From positions 36,853-100,852 of the forward strand of contig JASEFX010000004.1 in the NCBI GenBank assembly GCA_030018265.1: a stretch of DNA of 64,000 nucleotides, given 5' to 3'. The notes beneath the pieces are model-generated. The model was not told where the DNA came from and searched no databases. It saw only the letters and a program-made list of their open reading frames with translations. Each line of letters begins with the position of its first letter. Positions within the stretch are counted from its first letter, which is position 1. Made by a program: the position numbers and the translations under genes. Shown here one piece after another: positions 43,045 to 52,020 of this stretch. The stretch is from Candidatus Saccharicenans sp. GTDB taxonomy: Bacteria > Acidobacteriota > Aminicenantia > Aminicenantales > Saccharicenantaceae.

Positions 43045-43440
43045 GGAAATTGCCTCCTGGGGTGATTCGAAAATGACTCGATTTCATATGTATCAGACTA
43101 ACGTAATCTGGCTTCTTGATTCAAAATCTGGAGAAGGATTCTTTCAGCAGCGAAATCAGCCGGTTTTGATTTGCGAACGAATAAAAATTTCCGGCCGCCG
43201 GAGTGCAGTTAACGACCCGGCCTCCAGCCATTCCAATATATGAATGGTTATTCATATATTTAATCAGCCGGGCGGGAAAAAACAGAAAGAAAAGAGCGTA
43301 TATCTCCGGTCAGGCCGGAATTTGATGGCAAGCTGCTTCGCCGGCAGTTCGGCGCGACCGTCACCTGTCCATTTCAATCATTTATCGCAGCGCGTTCTAA
43401 GACAGTTGTTGTGCTTAACGCCTTTTAACCTCTCAGCTTA
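43045..43440. other. 396-nt gap containing an AT-rich palindrome
   Basis: No gene seen. It lies between the Tat gene start and the stop of the HEPN-domain gene. The only clear structure is the inverted repeat at 43235-43260. Confidence 0.55.
43235..43260. repeat. Perfect 11-bp inverted repeat
   Basis: AATATATGAAT (43235-43245), loop GGTT, ATTCATATATT (43250-43260). It is AT-rich with no T-run, so an operator or promoter element is more likely than a terminator. Confidence 0.6.
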
Positions 43441-44430
43441 TCAGCTTTCTATTCTCTCCCTGACCAACTTAATTCCTTCTATCATCTCAACGACGTTTGT
43501 TTTCAAACTGGCCAGTTCTTCACCGGATGCCTCTGACCAGTCTATATGAACGCAGTCATTTCTGGTATCCCACCATTTCTGCATATCTTCCTTGACCCGG
43601 TCGCTGATGACCTTTCTAAGAACGAGCTCTTCCAGTTTTTCGGGCATGCTTGCAAGTTTGAATTTTTTCAGTCCGGATCTTCCTTTTTCTTCTAATAATA
43701 AATTGTTGACTGTGGACTCCAGCTCTTTCCCTGCTAAAAAGCCAGCGATTTCCGGGTCGATTTCCAGGAAGCATTCGGCCAGTTCCAGGCAGGAGATGTT
43801 TTCCTGACGGAGTCGTTGCAACGCGTTTCGGGCAGAAATCTTTTTGATCGGGTTTGGATTCTGGAGGTAGTTGGTGTAAATCTCGTGATAATCGGGATTC
43901 TGCCGTAGATATTCCTCGTTCAGGAGACAGCAGAGAGCAAACAGAGCCATGTCCACGTCGGCTATTCGCTTGAAACCGTAAGCTTCCTGGAGCTCGGTCA
44001 GGTTGTCGAGGTAGATTAAATATTTTTTCAGCGGGGTTTCTGCCCGGATGGCCAGCAGGTTTTCCACCGGAGCGCTGTAAATTCCGTAATGTTGAGGACA
44101 GATTACCCGGAGGAGACAGGAAAGAATTTCGATGTTCTTGAAGATGTCGAACAGCTTCTGGATGACTTTTTCATTTTTAGGACCGGGGTTCTTGAAAATC
44201 GATTTCATGGCTTCCAGCTCATCCTCTTTCAGCTCGGGAAGTTTCCACCAGGCCGGAAAAAGGTGGTCAAGCTGCAGAGCTTCGAGATGGCGGCGGGAGA
44301 ATTCTTCCTGCCCGAGCCGAACCGGCTCCATGTATCTTTCCAGCCGGTCAAAGTCCAGGGTCCCCCCGTATTTCAGGATGGCCACTTCCTGGTAGAGGGG
44401 TAATAGTTGTTTTAAGTTAAATTCCGGCAT
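43441..44430 (-). CDS. HEPN-domain protein, possible RNase/defence factor
   Basis: A 329-residue, all-helical, cytosolic protein that I do not recognise by name. Near the C-terminus KWWDTRNDCVHIDWSE contains R-x4-H (RNDCVH, residues 290-295), the signature of HEPN nucleases found in toxins, abortive-infection and CRISPR-linked RNases. A region CPQHYGIYSAPVENLL (about residues 110-125) resembles segments seen in restriction-associated hypothetical proteins. No nucleotidyltransferase or other antitoxin gene lies next to it; gaps of about 400 nt and 106 nt flank it. It could be a stand-alone defence protein or an RNA-binding HEPN without activity. Confidence 0.6.
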   Translation of the reverse strand: MPEFNLKQLLPLYQEVAILKYGGTLDFDRLERYMEPVRLGQEEFSRRHLEALQLDHLFPAWWKLPELKEDELEAMKSIFKNPGPKNEKVIQKLFDIFKNIEILSCLLRVICPQHYGIYSAPVENLLAIRAETPLKKYLIYLDNLTELQEAYGFKRIADVDMALFALCCLLNEEYLRQNPDYHEIYTNYLQNPNPIKKISARNALQRLRQENISCLELAECFLEIDPEIAGFLAGKELESTVNNLLLEEKGRSGLKKFKLASMPEKLEELVLRKVISDRVKEDMQKWWDTRNDCVHIDWSEASGEELASLKTNVVEMIEGIKLVRERIES

Positions 44431-44536
44431 AGACAGTTACCCCCTTCCGCAGTATTTTTCAGCTTCATTCAGCTGAAAATCCTGTCTGAAATTTATAAAT
44501 AGTTTATGTTTTCCAGGGCTTTCCCGGCGACCGCCC

Positions 44537-45484
44537 TCAGATCAAAAATTTGCCATTCTTCGCTATGTATTTGCCCCTGGCGATGATGGTCACTTTGTCC
44601 ACCAGCGCGTCGTAATGATGCTTGCTCTTGTTTTTGCCCAGACCGTAGGAATCGCCGATGGCAAAGTGAACGGTTCCGAAAGCTTTTTCGGCTTCGAGCA
44701 TATTCGGGCAGATGCGAGCGCCCGGGTTCGTGCCGATACCGAATTCACCGATAATGAACCCGGTTTCATCCTTTCCGATGTTTTTTACCACGGCTTCGAT
44801 TCCTTCGCCCTTCCAGCGCACCAGCCGGCCTTCTTTAAATTCCAGCTCGCCGCGGCCGAGTTTGTCGTCAATCAGGCTGATTACCAGCTTGCCGGTAAAG
44901 GTTTTTTCCACCGGGCAGGTGTAGCATTCTCCTGCCGGCAGATTTCCGTGTTTGCCCTTCTTGCTGATGTCGCCGTTGTCGTTGTGCCATTCGCGTCCCT
45001 TAACGCTAAAGGTGATGTGAGTTCCCTCTTCGTTCTCGACGATCACCCGGTCGGCATCCTTCATCGCCCGGATGACTTTTCTGGTGAACTCATTCATTTT
45101 CTTGAAGTCGATGTTGACCAACCTTTCCATCATGTCGACAGTGATCCCGGGCATCATGCAGACCCGGCTGTATTTCATTCCCTGACTCACCATGAAACCA
45201 CGGAAAGGCTTCTCTTCAATCCTGGCATCTAACAGGTAAGCGATCGCATCGGCTTTTTCCGTGAGCAATTTGAAAAGCTTTGTCGGTTCGGTGATCGGAC
45301 GCAAAGTTTCAGTCATCAGATAGGTGGTGATTTCGGCTCCGGCCTTTTTAGCGTAGAAGGCCAGCGCCTCAGCGATTTCCATTTTCTGTTTGTCTGTGAC
45401 CAGCAGAAAACTTTCTCCAGCTTTTAGTTTGAGTGACTGGAAAATTGCCTTTTCGGCTGCCTGATAAAGTTTGTTTGCTTTCAT
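44537..45484 (-). CDS. M29-like aminopeptidase (leucyl aminopeptidase family)
   Basis: A 315-residue metallopeptidase of the AmpS/thermophilic aminopeptidase type. Start 45484 (MKANKLYQ) follows aggaagg; an upstream ATG gives 19 extra residues and overlaps the OPT stop. The N-terminal Rossmann-like part (AGESFLLVTDKQKMEIAEAL) leads to metal-binding elements: NEEGTHITFSVKGREWHNDNG, LPAGECYTCPVEKT (the Glu of PAGE is conserved), IIGEFGIGTNPGA with its Glu, and HFAIGDSYG plus KSKHHYD. It is probably cytosolic, trimming peptides imported by the adjacent OPT carrier, whose gene ends 25 nt upstream. Confidence 0.85.
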   Translation of the reverse strand: MKANKLYQAAEKAIFQSLKLKAGESFLLVTDKQKMEIAEALAFYAKKAGAEITTYLMTETLRPITEPTKLFKLLTEKADAIAYLLDARIEEKPFRGFMVSQGMKYSRVCMMPGITVDMMERLVNIDFKKMNEFTRKVIRAMKDADRVIVENEEGTHITFSVKGREWHNDNGDISKKGKHGNLPAGECYTCPVEKTFTGKLVISLIDDKLGRGELEFKEGRLVRWKGEGIEAVVKNIGKDETGFIIGEFGIGTNPGARICPNMLEAEKAFGTVHFAIGDSYGLGKNKSKHHYDALVDKVTIIARGKYIAKNGKFLI

Positions 45485-45509
45485 GATAGCCTTCCTTTCC
45501 TGGTTAATT

Positions 45510-47510
45510 TTATTTTTCTTTTTTAGCCTGGATGTAGACAAAACCGATCAGCAGGACAAAGGCCATCAGGCTGATGATCTCGCCATAGCGGCTGAACCAG
45601 ACAGCGGGTGTGCCATCCACCCATTTACCGTTTTCCAGGATCATCGGAATTCCCAGGCTGAAGTAATGGTCAACCTTAGCCAGCTTGAGAACAGCCAGGA
45701 CGATCCCCATCAGGGCGCCTCCGGCTATGAACCCGGAAGAAATCAGCATCCCCCGGTTATGTCTTTTTTCAGCCAGTTCTTTATCTTTCGTTGATTTTTT
45801 CACCAGATGAGACAGAAAACCTCCGACCAGCAGCGGAGTGGTCAGGGGGAGCGGGAGGTACATGCCGAGAGCCAGAGGCAGCGGCGGTATCTTGCAGAGT
45901 TCAGCCACGATGGCAATCGAGGCTCCAATTCCGTAGAGCAGCCAGGCTACCGGTTCCCTGGACATCAAAGATTTGATAACCGCAGCCATCAGGTTGGCCT
46001 GGGGGGCAGCCAGTGCGCCGCTCTGGAAGGAAAAAGCTTTATCCAGAATGAATATGGCCGCTCCGACGGAAAGGGCAGAAACCAGAATTCCGGCAAATTT
46101 AAACCTTTCCTGGTTCCCGGGTGTGGCGCCAATCCAGTAGCCGATCTTCAGGTCGGTGATAAAGCTTCCGGAAACCGCCAGCGCGGTACAGACCACCGCT
46201 CCGATCAGCAGAGCGACAGCCATCCCTTCGGTTCCGGAAAGACCGGCCCCGATCAGGATGACGCTCGACAGGATCAGAGTGATCAGGGTCATGCCGGAAA
46301 CCGGGTTGGTGCCGACGATGGCGATGGCTGTGGCTGCGACCGTGGTAAACAGAAAAGAAAGAACCAGGCAGATCACCACTCCTATCAGTGCGAACTTAAG
46401 ACTGGAAATCCACAGAAAATAAAAGAACAGGGCAACGGCCGTCACCAGAATCCCGACGATGATGGTTGACATCTTGAGGTCGCGGTCTGTTCTTATGGTT
46501 TCGGAAACGCCCTCCTTCCCCTTAATAATTTCCTTGAAGCCCAGCGAAAAAGCCCGGGCCATGATCGGCAGAGATTTGATTATGCCCAGCACTCCGGCCA
46601 TAAAAATAGCGCCGATTCCGATGTAACGAACGTAGGTGCTGAAAATCTGAACCTCGTTCATCTGAGATATCGGAACTGTTCCAGGGTAGATCGCTTCAGA
46701 GAAATGCTGTCCGAGAAACCAGATCAACGGGACAAAACCAAAATGCGAAAGAAGACCGCCGGCGACGATGATAGCATTGTACCTCAGCCCGATGACATAA
46801 CCGAGACCAAGAAATGCTGAAAGAGCGTCAATCTTCAGGACCATTCTGGTTTTTTCCGCCAGCCGGTCCATAAACGGCAGAAAGCGAAAAGTGATGACCT
46901 CATTCCAGAGGCGGACGCCGATGGCCAGGAATTCGTAAATGCCTGAAATTATTATTCCAAGAATGAGCGGCCTGGCCTGCTCTCCGCCGGCCTCACCTGA
47001 AACCAGAATTTCCGTGGTGGCCGTGGCTTCCGGGAACGGCAGTTTTCCGTGCTGCTCTACACAGAAATAACGGCGCAAAGGAATCAGAAAAAGAATTCCC
47101 AGGCATCCGCCGAGAAAAGTTGAAAGGAAAATCTTGAAGATATCGATGGGTAGACCGATGATGAAAAGAGCCGGAATGGTAAAAATGGCTCCGGCCACCA
47201 GAGCTCCGGAAGCTGCGCCGATCGACTGGATGATGACATTTTCCAGAATGGTATTGCGCCGGGAATAGGTGTAGCCGATGCCCACAGCCAGTATGGCGAT
47301 TGGGATGGCCGCTTCCGGAACGGTGCCAACTTTAAGTCCCAGGTAAGCCATGGAAAAAGTGAAGAAGAGCGCCATGAACAGGCCCCAGAAGACAGAACGG
47401 GGAGTAACCTCAGGAACGATTTTTTCCGGCGGAACCAGCGGTACGTACTTTTCTCCGGGAGCGAGTTCGCGGTAGGCTTCAGGCGGCAGAGATTTTCTGG
47501 AAGTCTCCAT
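45510..47510 (-). CDS. OPT family oligopeptide transporter
   Basis: A 666-residue integral membrane protein with about 14-16 hydrophobic segments. Family features: FSMAYLGLKVGTVPEAAIPIAI in the first helices, LPFPEATATTEILVSGE (the EATA motif) and GTNPVSGMTLITLIL. OPT members import tri- to hexapeptides or metal chelates with proton coupling. It is in the middle of a minus-strand run: PpiD lies 44 nt upstream and the M29-like aminopeptidase 25 nt downstream. That arrangement suggests peptide use. caaggaggg precedes the ATG. Confidence 0.9.
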   Translation of the reverse strand: METSRKSLPPEAYRELAPGEKYVPLVPPEKIVPEVTPRSVFWGLFMALFFTFSMAYLGLKVGTVPEAAIPIAILAVGIGYTYSRRNTILENVIIQSIGAASGALVAGAIFTIPALFIIGLPIDIFKIFLSTFLGGCLGILFLIPLRRYFCVEQHGKLPFPEATATTEILVSGEAGGEQARPLILGIIISGIYEFLAIGVRLWNEVITFRFLPFMDRLAEKTRMVLKIDALSAFLGLGYVIGLRYNAIIVAGGLLSHFGFVPLIWFLGQHFSEAIYPGTVPISQMNEVQIFSTYVRYIGIGAIFMAGVLGIIKSLPIMARAFSLGFKEIIKGKEGVSETIRTDRDLKMSTIIVGILVTAVALFFYFLWISSLKFALIGVVICLVLSFLFTTVAATAIAIVGTNPVSGMTLITLILSSVILIGAGLSGTEGMAVALLIGAVVCTALAVSGSFITDLKIGYWIGATPGNQERFKFAGILVSALSVGAAIFILDKAFSFQSGALAAPQANLMAAVIKSLMSREPVAWLLYGIGASIAIVAELCKIPPLPLALGMYLPLPLTTPLLVGGFLSHLVKKSTKDKELAEKRHNRGMLISSGFIAGGALMGIVLAVLKLAKVDHYFSLGIPMILENGKWVDGTPAVWFSRYGEIISLMAFVLLIGFVYIQAKKEK

Positions 47511-47554
47511 TTGCCCTCCTTGATTAAATTAAATTTTTTATTAAAAAAGAGGGT

Positions 47555-49477
47555 TTATTCACTGAATCTGCCGAGCAGGTTTTCCGTGACTCTATTAAAA
47601 AGCTCGACGTTAACCCTGGTTTTCATCTCCTGGCGAACTTTCTGCAGATAGCTGAAGAGAAACATTTCCCGCGCCTGATTCAGAAGGGAAGGCATTTCCT
47701 GATCTTTCACTTTTTCAAAATCTTCCCTGGAGACTTCCTTTCTTTCGAGCACCCTGACCACGGCAAAGCCGTTGCTGACTTCAAACGGTTCGCTCGGTTG
47801 ATTCAGCGGCAGGCTGAACACCAGTCTGTCAAGTTCAGTGGTCTCGTCTATCAGGCTCAGGTACTGGCCGCGCTTATGGGTATCAGCTCGTTTGTATTCG
47901 AGACCGTTCTTGCTGGCAAAATCCTCCCAGTCTGCCGCCTGAGCGAACTTGAGAGAAGCGAGCTTTTCTTTGATTTTTTCTTTCTTAAGCTCGCTGATCA
48001 GATCCTCCCGGACCTGGTCTTTAACCTCATCCAGAGAAGCCTGGTGCTCCGGATCAATTTTAACCAGCTGCAGAACAGCCACACCTTCGTAGGTGAATAC
48101 TGGAGAAGATATTTCTTTTTCTTTAAGCTCAAACAGAGTCTGGCTGAGGTAACCGGAAGAATCCACGCCCGGAACCGGGTCTCCGTTTTTCAGCAGTCCG
48201 GTCGACTGAGTGGTCAACCCTTCCCGGCGTGCTGCTTTCTCCAGGTCCCTGAGCTTTTTAGCCGCCCGGGCGAGTTTTTCCATACGGCTGGAAGCCTGAT
48301 TTCTGGCTTTCTGCTCGAGCAGACTGTTCTGAATCATAACTTTTACTTCTGCCAGAGACCGGGTGATTTCCGGCATTTTTTCTGTGGCTTTCAGAATGGA
48401 GACGGCATATCCCAGGTCCAGCGGTTCGCTGACCTGATTTGCTTCCAGCTGGTTGATGGTTTTGATTTCTTCCTGAGTGAAGCTCTGCCAGTCGTAATAA
48501 CCCCAGTCGCCGCCAGCGCTGGCTTTTTCGTCTTTCGAGTAGGTGGTAGCCAGACGGGCAAAATCTTCTCCTGCGTTCAACCTGGCCTTTATATTTCTGG
48601 CCAGCTCCAGCGTCTGCTGCCTGTCAGCTTCGGTGTAGGTGAGATAAATCCGGCTGACCCTGATTCTGGCCGGTTCCTTGAACTGGTTGATGTTATCCCG
48701 GTAATATTTTTCGATTTCTGATTCGGAGACGGTCAGTTCTTTTTTCAGGTCATCCGTTTTCAGGAAGACCATTTTCCCTTCGCGTCTTTCCGGCACGCGG
48801 TATCTTTCACGGTGTTTTTCGAAATAGGCAGCAATCGCCGGGTCGTCTGGCTTTTCAGGAAGGTCAATTTTATCGACCGAAGCCACCAGATATTCTATTT
48901 TAGCTGTTTCATTCTGGTCTCTGTAATTTTCCCAGGCTTCCTGCTCGGTTACCACCAGGTGGGCTGTCAGCAATTGATAAATTTTGTTGAGAAGAATTTC
49001 TTCCCGCAGACTTTCTTCAAATTTCTGAAGAGGAATATGGTTCCAGTCAAGAATTCTCTTGTATTCCTCAAAACCGACGAATTTCCCGTCCCTCTGGAAA
49101 ACAGGATAGCTCATGATCTTTTCCTGAAGTTCCCGATCGGTGGCTTTGAGTCCCTGTTTTTTAGCCAGATGGAGCAGGAGCTGCTGTTGAATCATCTGTT
49201 CAAGAACCTGCTGCGGAAGGTTAAGCTGCCTCAACAGGGCGGGGTCGAGGTCGGGGTACTGTCTTTTCATCGTTTCTATCCGCTGCCTGAGCACGTTGTA
49301 ATAATCGTCGGCGGAGATGCTGACCTTGCCGATCTGCACTATGGTATTGGCCTGACGGGCTTCGCCGAGGCGTCCGGCACCGCCCCAGACGGCGAATATG
49401 GCTATAACAAAAGTGGCGATGACGATCCAGAGAACTGGCGCCAGCGATTTTACGTTTTTCCGCATGGTTTTTAACAT
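47555..49477 (-). CDS. ppiD: PpiD/SurA-type peptidyl-prolyl isomerase
   Basis: A periplasmic foldase anchored to the inner membrane. The N-terminal helix (APVLWIVIATFVIAIFAVWGG, residues 11-31) is uncleaved. The SurA_N-like chaperone part (YYNVLRQRIETMKRQYPDLDPA, QMIQQQLLLHLAKKQGL) follows. A parvulin domain lies at about 270-365 (RIRVSRIYLTYTEADRQQTLELA, FARLATTYSKDEKASAGGDWGYY), with a second, degenerate parvulin-like segment at about 400-560. The 640-residue length suits PpiD. It helps outer-membrane and secreted proteins to fold, of which this window has several. The ATG follows aggagaaataa; HIT stops 3 nt before this gene. Confidence 0.87.
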   Translation of the reverse strand: MLKTMRKNVKSLAPVLWIVIATFVIAIFAVWGGAGRLGEARQANTIVQIGKVSISADDYYNVLRQRIETMKRQYPDLDPALLRQLNLPQQVLEQMIQQQLLLHLAKKQGLKATDRELQEKIMSYPVFQRDGKFVGFEEYKRILDWNHIPLQKFEESLREEILLNKIYQLLTAHLVVTEQEAWENYRDQNETAKIEYLVASVDKIDLPEKPDDPAIAAYFEKHRERYRVPERREGKMVFLKTDDLKKELTVSESEIEKYYRDNINQFKEPARIRVSRIYLTYTEADRQQTLELARNIKARLNAGEDFARLATTYSKDEKASAGGDWGYYDWQSFTQEEIKTINQLEANQVSEPLDLGYAVSILKATEKMPEITRSLAEVKVMIQNSLLEQKARNQASSRMEKLARAAKKLRDLEKAARREGLTTQSTGLLKNGDPVPGVDSSGYLSQTLFELKEKEISSPVFTYEGVAVLQLVKIDPEHQASLDEVKDQVREDLISELKKEKIKEKLASLKFAQAADWEDFASKNGLEYKRADTHKRGQYLSLIDETTELDRLVFSLPLNQPSEPFEVSNGFAVVRVLERKEVSREDFEKVKDQEMPSLLNQAREMFLFSYLQKVRQEMKTRVNVELFNRVTENLLGRFSE

Positions 49478-49480
49478 GGT

Positions 49481-49930
49481 TTATTTCTCCTGTTTCTTCT
49501 CTTCTTTTTTAAAATATGGTTTAAGCCGGTCGTAGGTGCTCATGAGATCTTCGCAGAATACTTTTGTTTGACCGACGATCGGCATAAAGTTGGAATCGCC
49601 CGGCCAGCGCGGAACCACGTGGATGTGGAAATGGCCGGTGACACCGGCCCCGGCTGCCTGCCCGAGGTTCAGGCCCACGTTAAAGCCATGAGGGCGGTAA
49701 CTTTTTTTCAGAATGCTGATGGCCGTCTGAATCAGTTCGGTCGCTTCCACCACGATTTCTCGAGGGGCTTTTTCAAAGCTGGCCAGATGACAATACGGAG
49801 CGATCATCAGATGACCCGTGGTGTAAGGAAAGCGATTGATTATGACGAAATTGTGTTTTCCCCTGTACAGAATTAAAGCCTCACGGTCATCTTTCTTTTT
49901 CAGGGCTTCGCAGAAAACACACTTCTTCAT
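49481..49930 (-). CDS. HIT family protein (Ap4A-type nucleotide hydrolase/phosphorylase)
   Basis: The HIT motif GHFHIHVVPRW (HxHxHxx) is complete. KKCVFCEAL at the N-terminus and the PYTTGHLMIAP segment are typical of the Ap4A phosphorylase/HIT branch. The start at 49930 (MKKCVFCEA) is favoured because aagg lies about 8 nt upstream and the CxFC element then begins the protein; the ATG at 49984 would overlap the HU stop. About 149 residues. It sits between HU and ppiD in one minus-strand run. Confidence 0.87.
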   Translation of the reverse strand: MKKCVFCEALKKKDDREALILYRGKHNFVIINRFPYTTGHLMIAPYCHLASFEKAPREIVVEATELIQTAISILKKSYRPHGFNVGLNLGQAAGAGVTGHFHIHVVPRWPGDSNFMPIVGQTKVFCEDLMSTYDRLKPYFKKEEKKQEK

Positions 49931-49980
49931 TTTCAGAGCCTTTTTAACGTAAGTCAATCGCCAGGGAGCGGTACAGTACC

Positions 49981-50262
49981 TCATTTAGCTTTGTTGAGCA
50001 TCTCCTTCAACAGTTTTGATGGCTTGAAATAGAGCACCTTCTTCGGCGGCACCTTCACCGGCTCACCGGTTCTCGGATTGCGGCCCGAACGGGGAGCTCT
50101 CTGACGGAAGCGAAAACTGCCAAACCCGCGGAATTCGATCTCTTCTCCCCTGAGGATGGCTTCCTTCAGAGCTTCAAAGAAAAGGTTAACGCCGGCTTCG
50201 GCTTCCTGCTTCGAAATGTTAAGTTCCCGGGCGACGAGTTTCACCAGGTCGGCCTTAATCAT
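49981..50262 (-). CDS. HU/IHF family DNA-binding protein
   Basis: A 93-residue nucleoid protein. KADLVKLVARELNISKQEAEAGVNLFFEAL is the dimer region; FRGFGSFRFRQRAPRSGRNPRTGEPV is the HU/IHF signature with the Pro at the tip of the DNA-binding arm. The ATG overlaps the S1 stop by four bases, and aaaaggaggg is inside the S1 coding end. IHF-alpha, IHF-beta or HU cannot be told apart by eye. Confidence 0.93.
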   Translation of the reverse strand: MIKADLVKLVARELNISKQEAEAGVNLFFEALKEAILRGEEIEFRGFGSFRFRQRAPRSGRNPRTGEPVKVPPKKVLYFKPSKLLKEMLNKAK

Positions 50263-52001
50263 GATTCACCCTCCTTTTTGCTGTTAGCCTTCCCGGAAAG
50301 ATTCTTAAACTGTTCTCTCAAAAGGTCCCCGAGGGTCAGTCTTTCGCTCTGACCTTCGAGATATTTCTGAAATTCTTTCTTCTGAAGGTCAGCCTGGGCC
50401 TGGCGGAAGCTGAGAGATATCTTTCTGGCTTCCGGATTCAGTTTTATGATTTTGGCCATTCTTTCCTCACCGATCTTAAAAACCTCGGCCGGGTTTTCGA
50501 TCCGGTTTTCATCGAGTTCAGAATTGAAGACCACCCCTTCGATTCCTGGCATGATCTCGACAAACACACCGAAATCGGCGATGCGGACAATTTTCACCTT
50601 CAGGATGTCTCCGACCTTCTGGCGCTCGAAGAAATCCTCCCAGATGTCGCCCTGGAGCTGTTTGATGCCCAGAGAAACTTTCTGTTTTTCCAGGTCCACC
50701 TTAAGCAGGACCACTTCAATTTCCGCTCCCACTTTGAGTTTTTCCGAGGGGTGCTTGATTTTTTCCCAGCTGATATCCGATATATGGACCAGCCCTTCGA
50801 TGTCTTTGTCCACCTGGACGAACGCTCCGAAATCTGTCAAGCTGGTCACCCTGCCCTTCAGACGGGAACCGGGATTGTATTTCTGAGCGAAAAGTTCCAG
50901 CGGATGTGGCGTGGCCTGTTTGAGTCCGAGGGAAATCCGCCGGCTCTCTTTGTTGATTTCCAGAACCTGAACGGTGACTTCCTGGCCCACCTGCAGAACC
51001 TTCTTCGGATGAACCATTTTCTTCGACCAGGTAAGGTCTGAGACGTGAATCAGGCCTTCCACTCCTTTTTCCAGCTCGACAAAGGCTCCAAAATCGGTCA
51101 GGCTGGTGACCTTTCCGGTCACTTTTGTGCCGACCGGGTATTTCTGGTCGACGGTCAGCCAGGGATCGGGAGTCAGCTGTTTGAGTCCGAGAGAAATCTT
51201 TTCCTCGTTTTCGTTAAAATCCAGAACCATAACTTCAATTTCCTGTCCGACCTGAAGCACTTCTGAAGGATGGTTGACTTTGCCCCAGCTGAGGTCGGAA
51301 ACATGTAGCAGCCCTTCCACACCGCCGAGGTCGATGAAAGCTCCGAAGTTCGTCAGCGATTTTACCTTTCCTTTGACTGTTCCGCCTTTAACCAGACGGC
51401 TGAAAACCCGCCTTTTTCTTTTTTCTCTTTCGTCCTGGAGAAGGAGTTTCCGCGAGAGGACGACGTCCTCTTCCCTGCGGCTGAATTTCAAGATCTTGAA
51501 TTTAAGGTTCTGACCAAGAAGAGAATCAGGGTTCTTGACCGGGCGCAGGTCGGCGTGGGCTTCGGGCAGGAAAGCGTCGAGCCCGACATCGACGGTGAAT
51601 CCGTTTTTCACTCTGGCTTTTATCGTTCCAGTGACCCAGCCGTCCGAATTGTATACCTGTTCCAGATGGTCAAGCGCCCGGAGGATGTCAGCCTTTCTTT
51701 TTGAAAGGATAAAATAGCCGTCTTCCGGTCTTGACTTTTCCAGGATGGCTTCGATTTCATCGCCCACCTTTACCGTCTCGAAGTCCTCGGGGTGGCGGAA
51801 ATCTTCGATGGAAATGGCTCCTTCCGTTTTATGTCCTATGTCCAGGAGCACATGGGTGGAAGTTTTTTTCACCACCCGTCCGCGGATGAGCGAACCTGCT
51901 TTCAATTCCTGGCTTGAAACGTGGTACTGATTGAGAAGACGTTCGTAGTCTTCTGCTGTCAGTTGTTCGTCGTTCTTCAAGTTCTTCTTGGTCTCAATCA
52001 T
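50259..52001 (-). CDS. rpsA: 30S ribosomal protein S1 (six S1 domains)
   Basis: Binds mRNA on the small ribosomal subunit and promotes initiation. Six S1/OB domains are visible in 580 residues: starting at about 36, 121, 207, 292, 378 and 465. The third to fifth are closest to each other (FGAFIDLGGVEGLLHVSDLSW, FGAFVELEKGVEGLIHVSDLTW, FGAFVQVDKDIEGLVHISDISW). The first two are degenerate, as in proteobacterial S1, which supports ribosome binding. agaaggtga precedes the ATG. IspH stops 19 nt upstream. The ispH-rpsA order matches several bacteria in which the two are fused or paired. Confidence 0.93.
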   Translation of the reverse strand: MIETKKNLKNDEQLTAEDYERLLNQYHVSSQELKAGSLIRGRVVKKTSTHVLLDIGHKTEGAISIEDFRHPEDFETVKVGDEIEAILEKSRPEDGYFILSKRKADILRALDHLEQVYNSDGWVTGTIKARVKNGFTVDVGLDAFLPEAHADLRPVKNPDSLLGQNLKFKILKFSRREEDVVLSRKLLLQDEREKRKRRVFSRLVKGGTVKGKVKSLTNFGAFIDLGGVEGLLHVSDLSWGKVNHPSEVLQVGQEIEVMVLDFNENEEKISLGLKQLTPDPWLTVDQKYPVGTKVTGKVTSLTDFGAFVELEKGVEGLIHVSDLTWSKKMVHPKKVLQVGQEVTVQVLEINKESRRISLGLKQATPHPLELFAQKYNPGSRLKGRVTSLTDFGAFVQVDKDIEGLVHISDISWEKIKHPSEKLKVGAEIEVVLLKVDLEKQKVSLGIKQLQGDIWEDFFERQKVGDILKVKIVRIADFGVFVEIMPGIEGVVFNSELDENRIENPAEVFKIGEERMAKIIKLNPEARKISLSFRQAQADLQKKEFQKYLEGQSERLTLGDLLREQFKNLSGKANSKKEGES

Positions 52002-52020
52002 GGGTCACCTTCTCCTGATT

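Noticed and set aside
47798..48721. 307-codon open frame on the plus strand
   Set aside because: Mirror of the ppiD gene; Phe- and Leu-rich translation typical of antisense reading.
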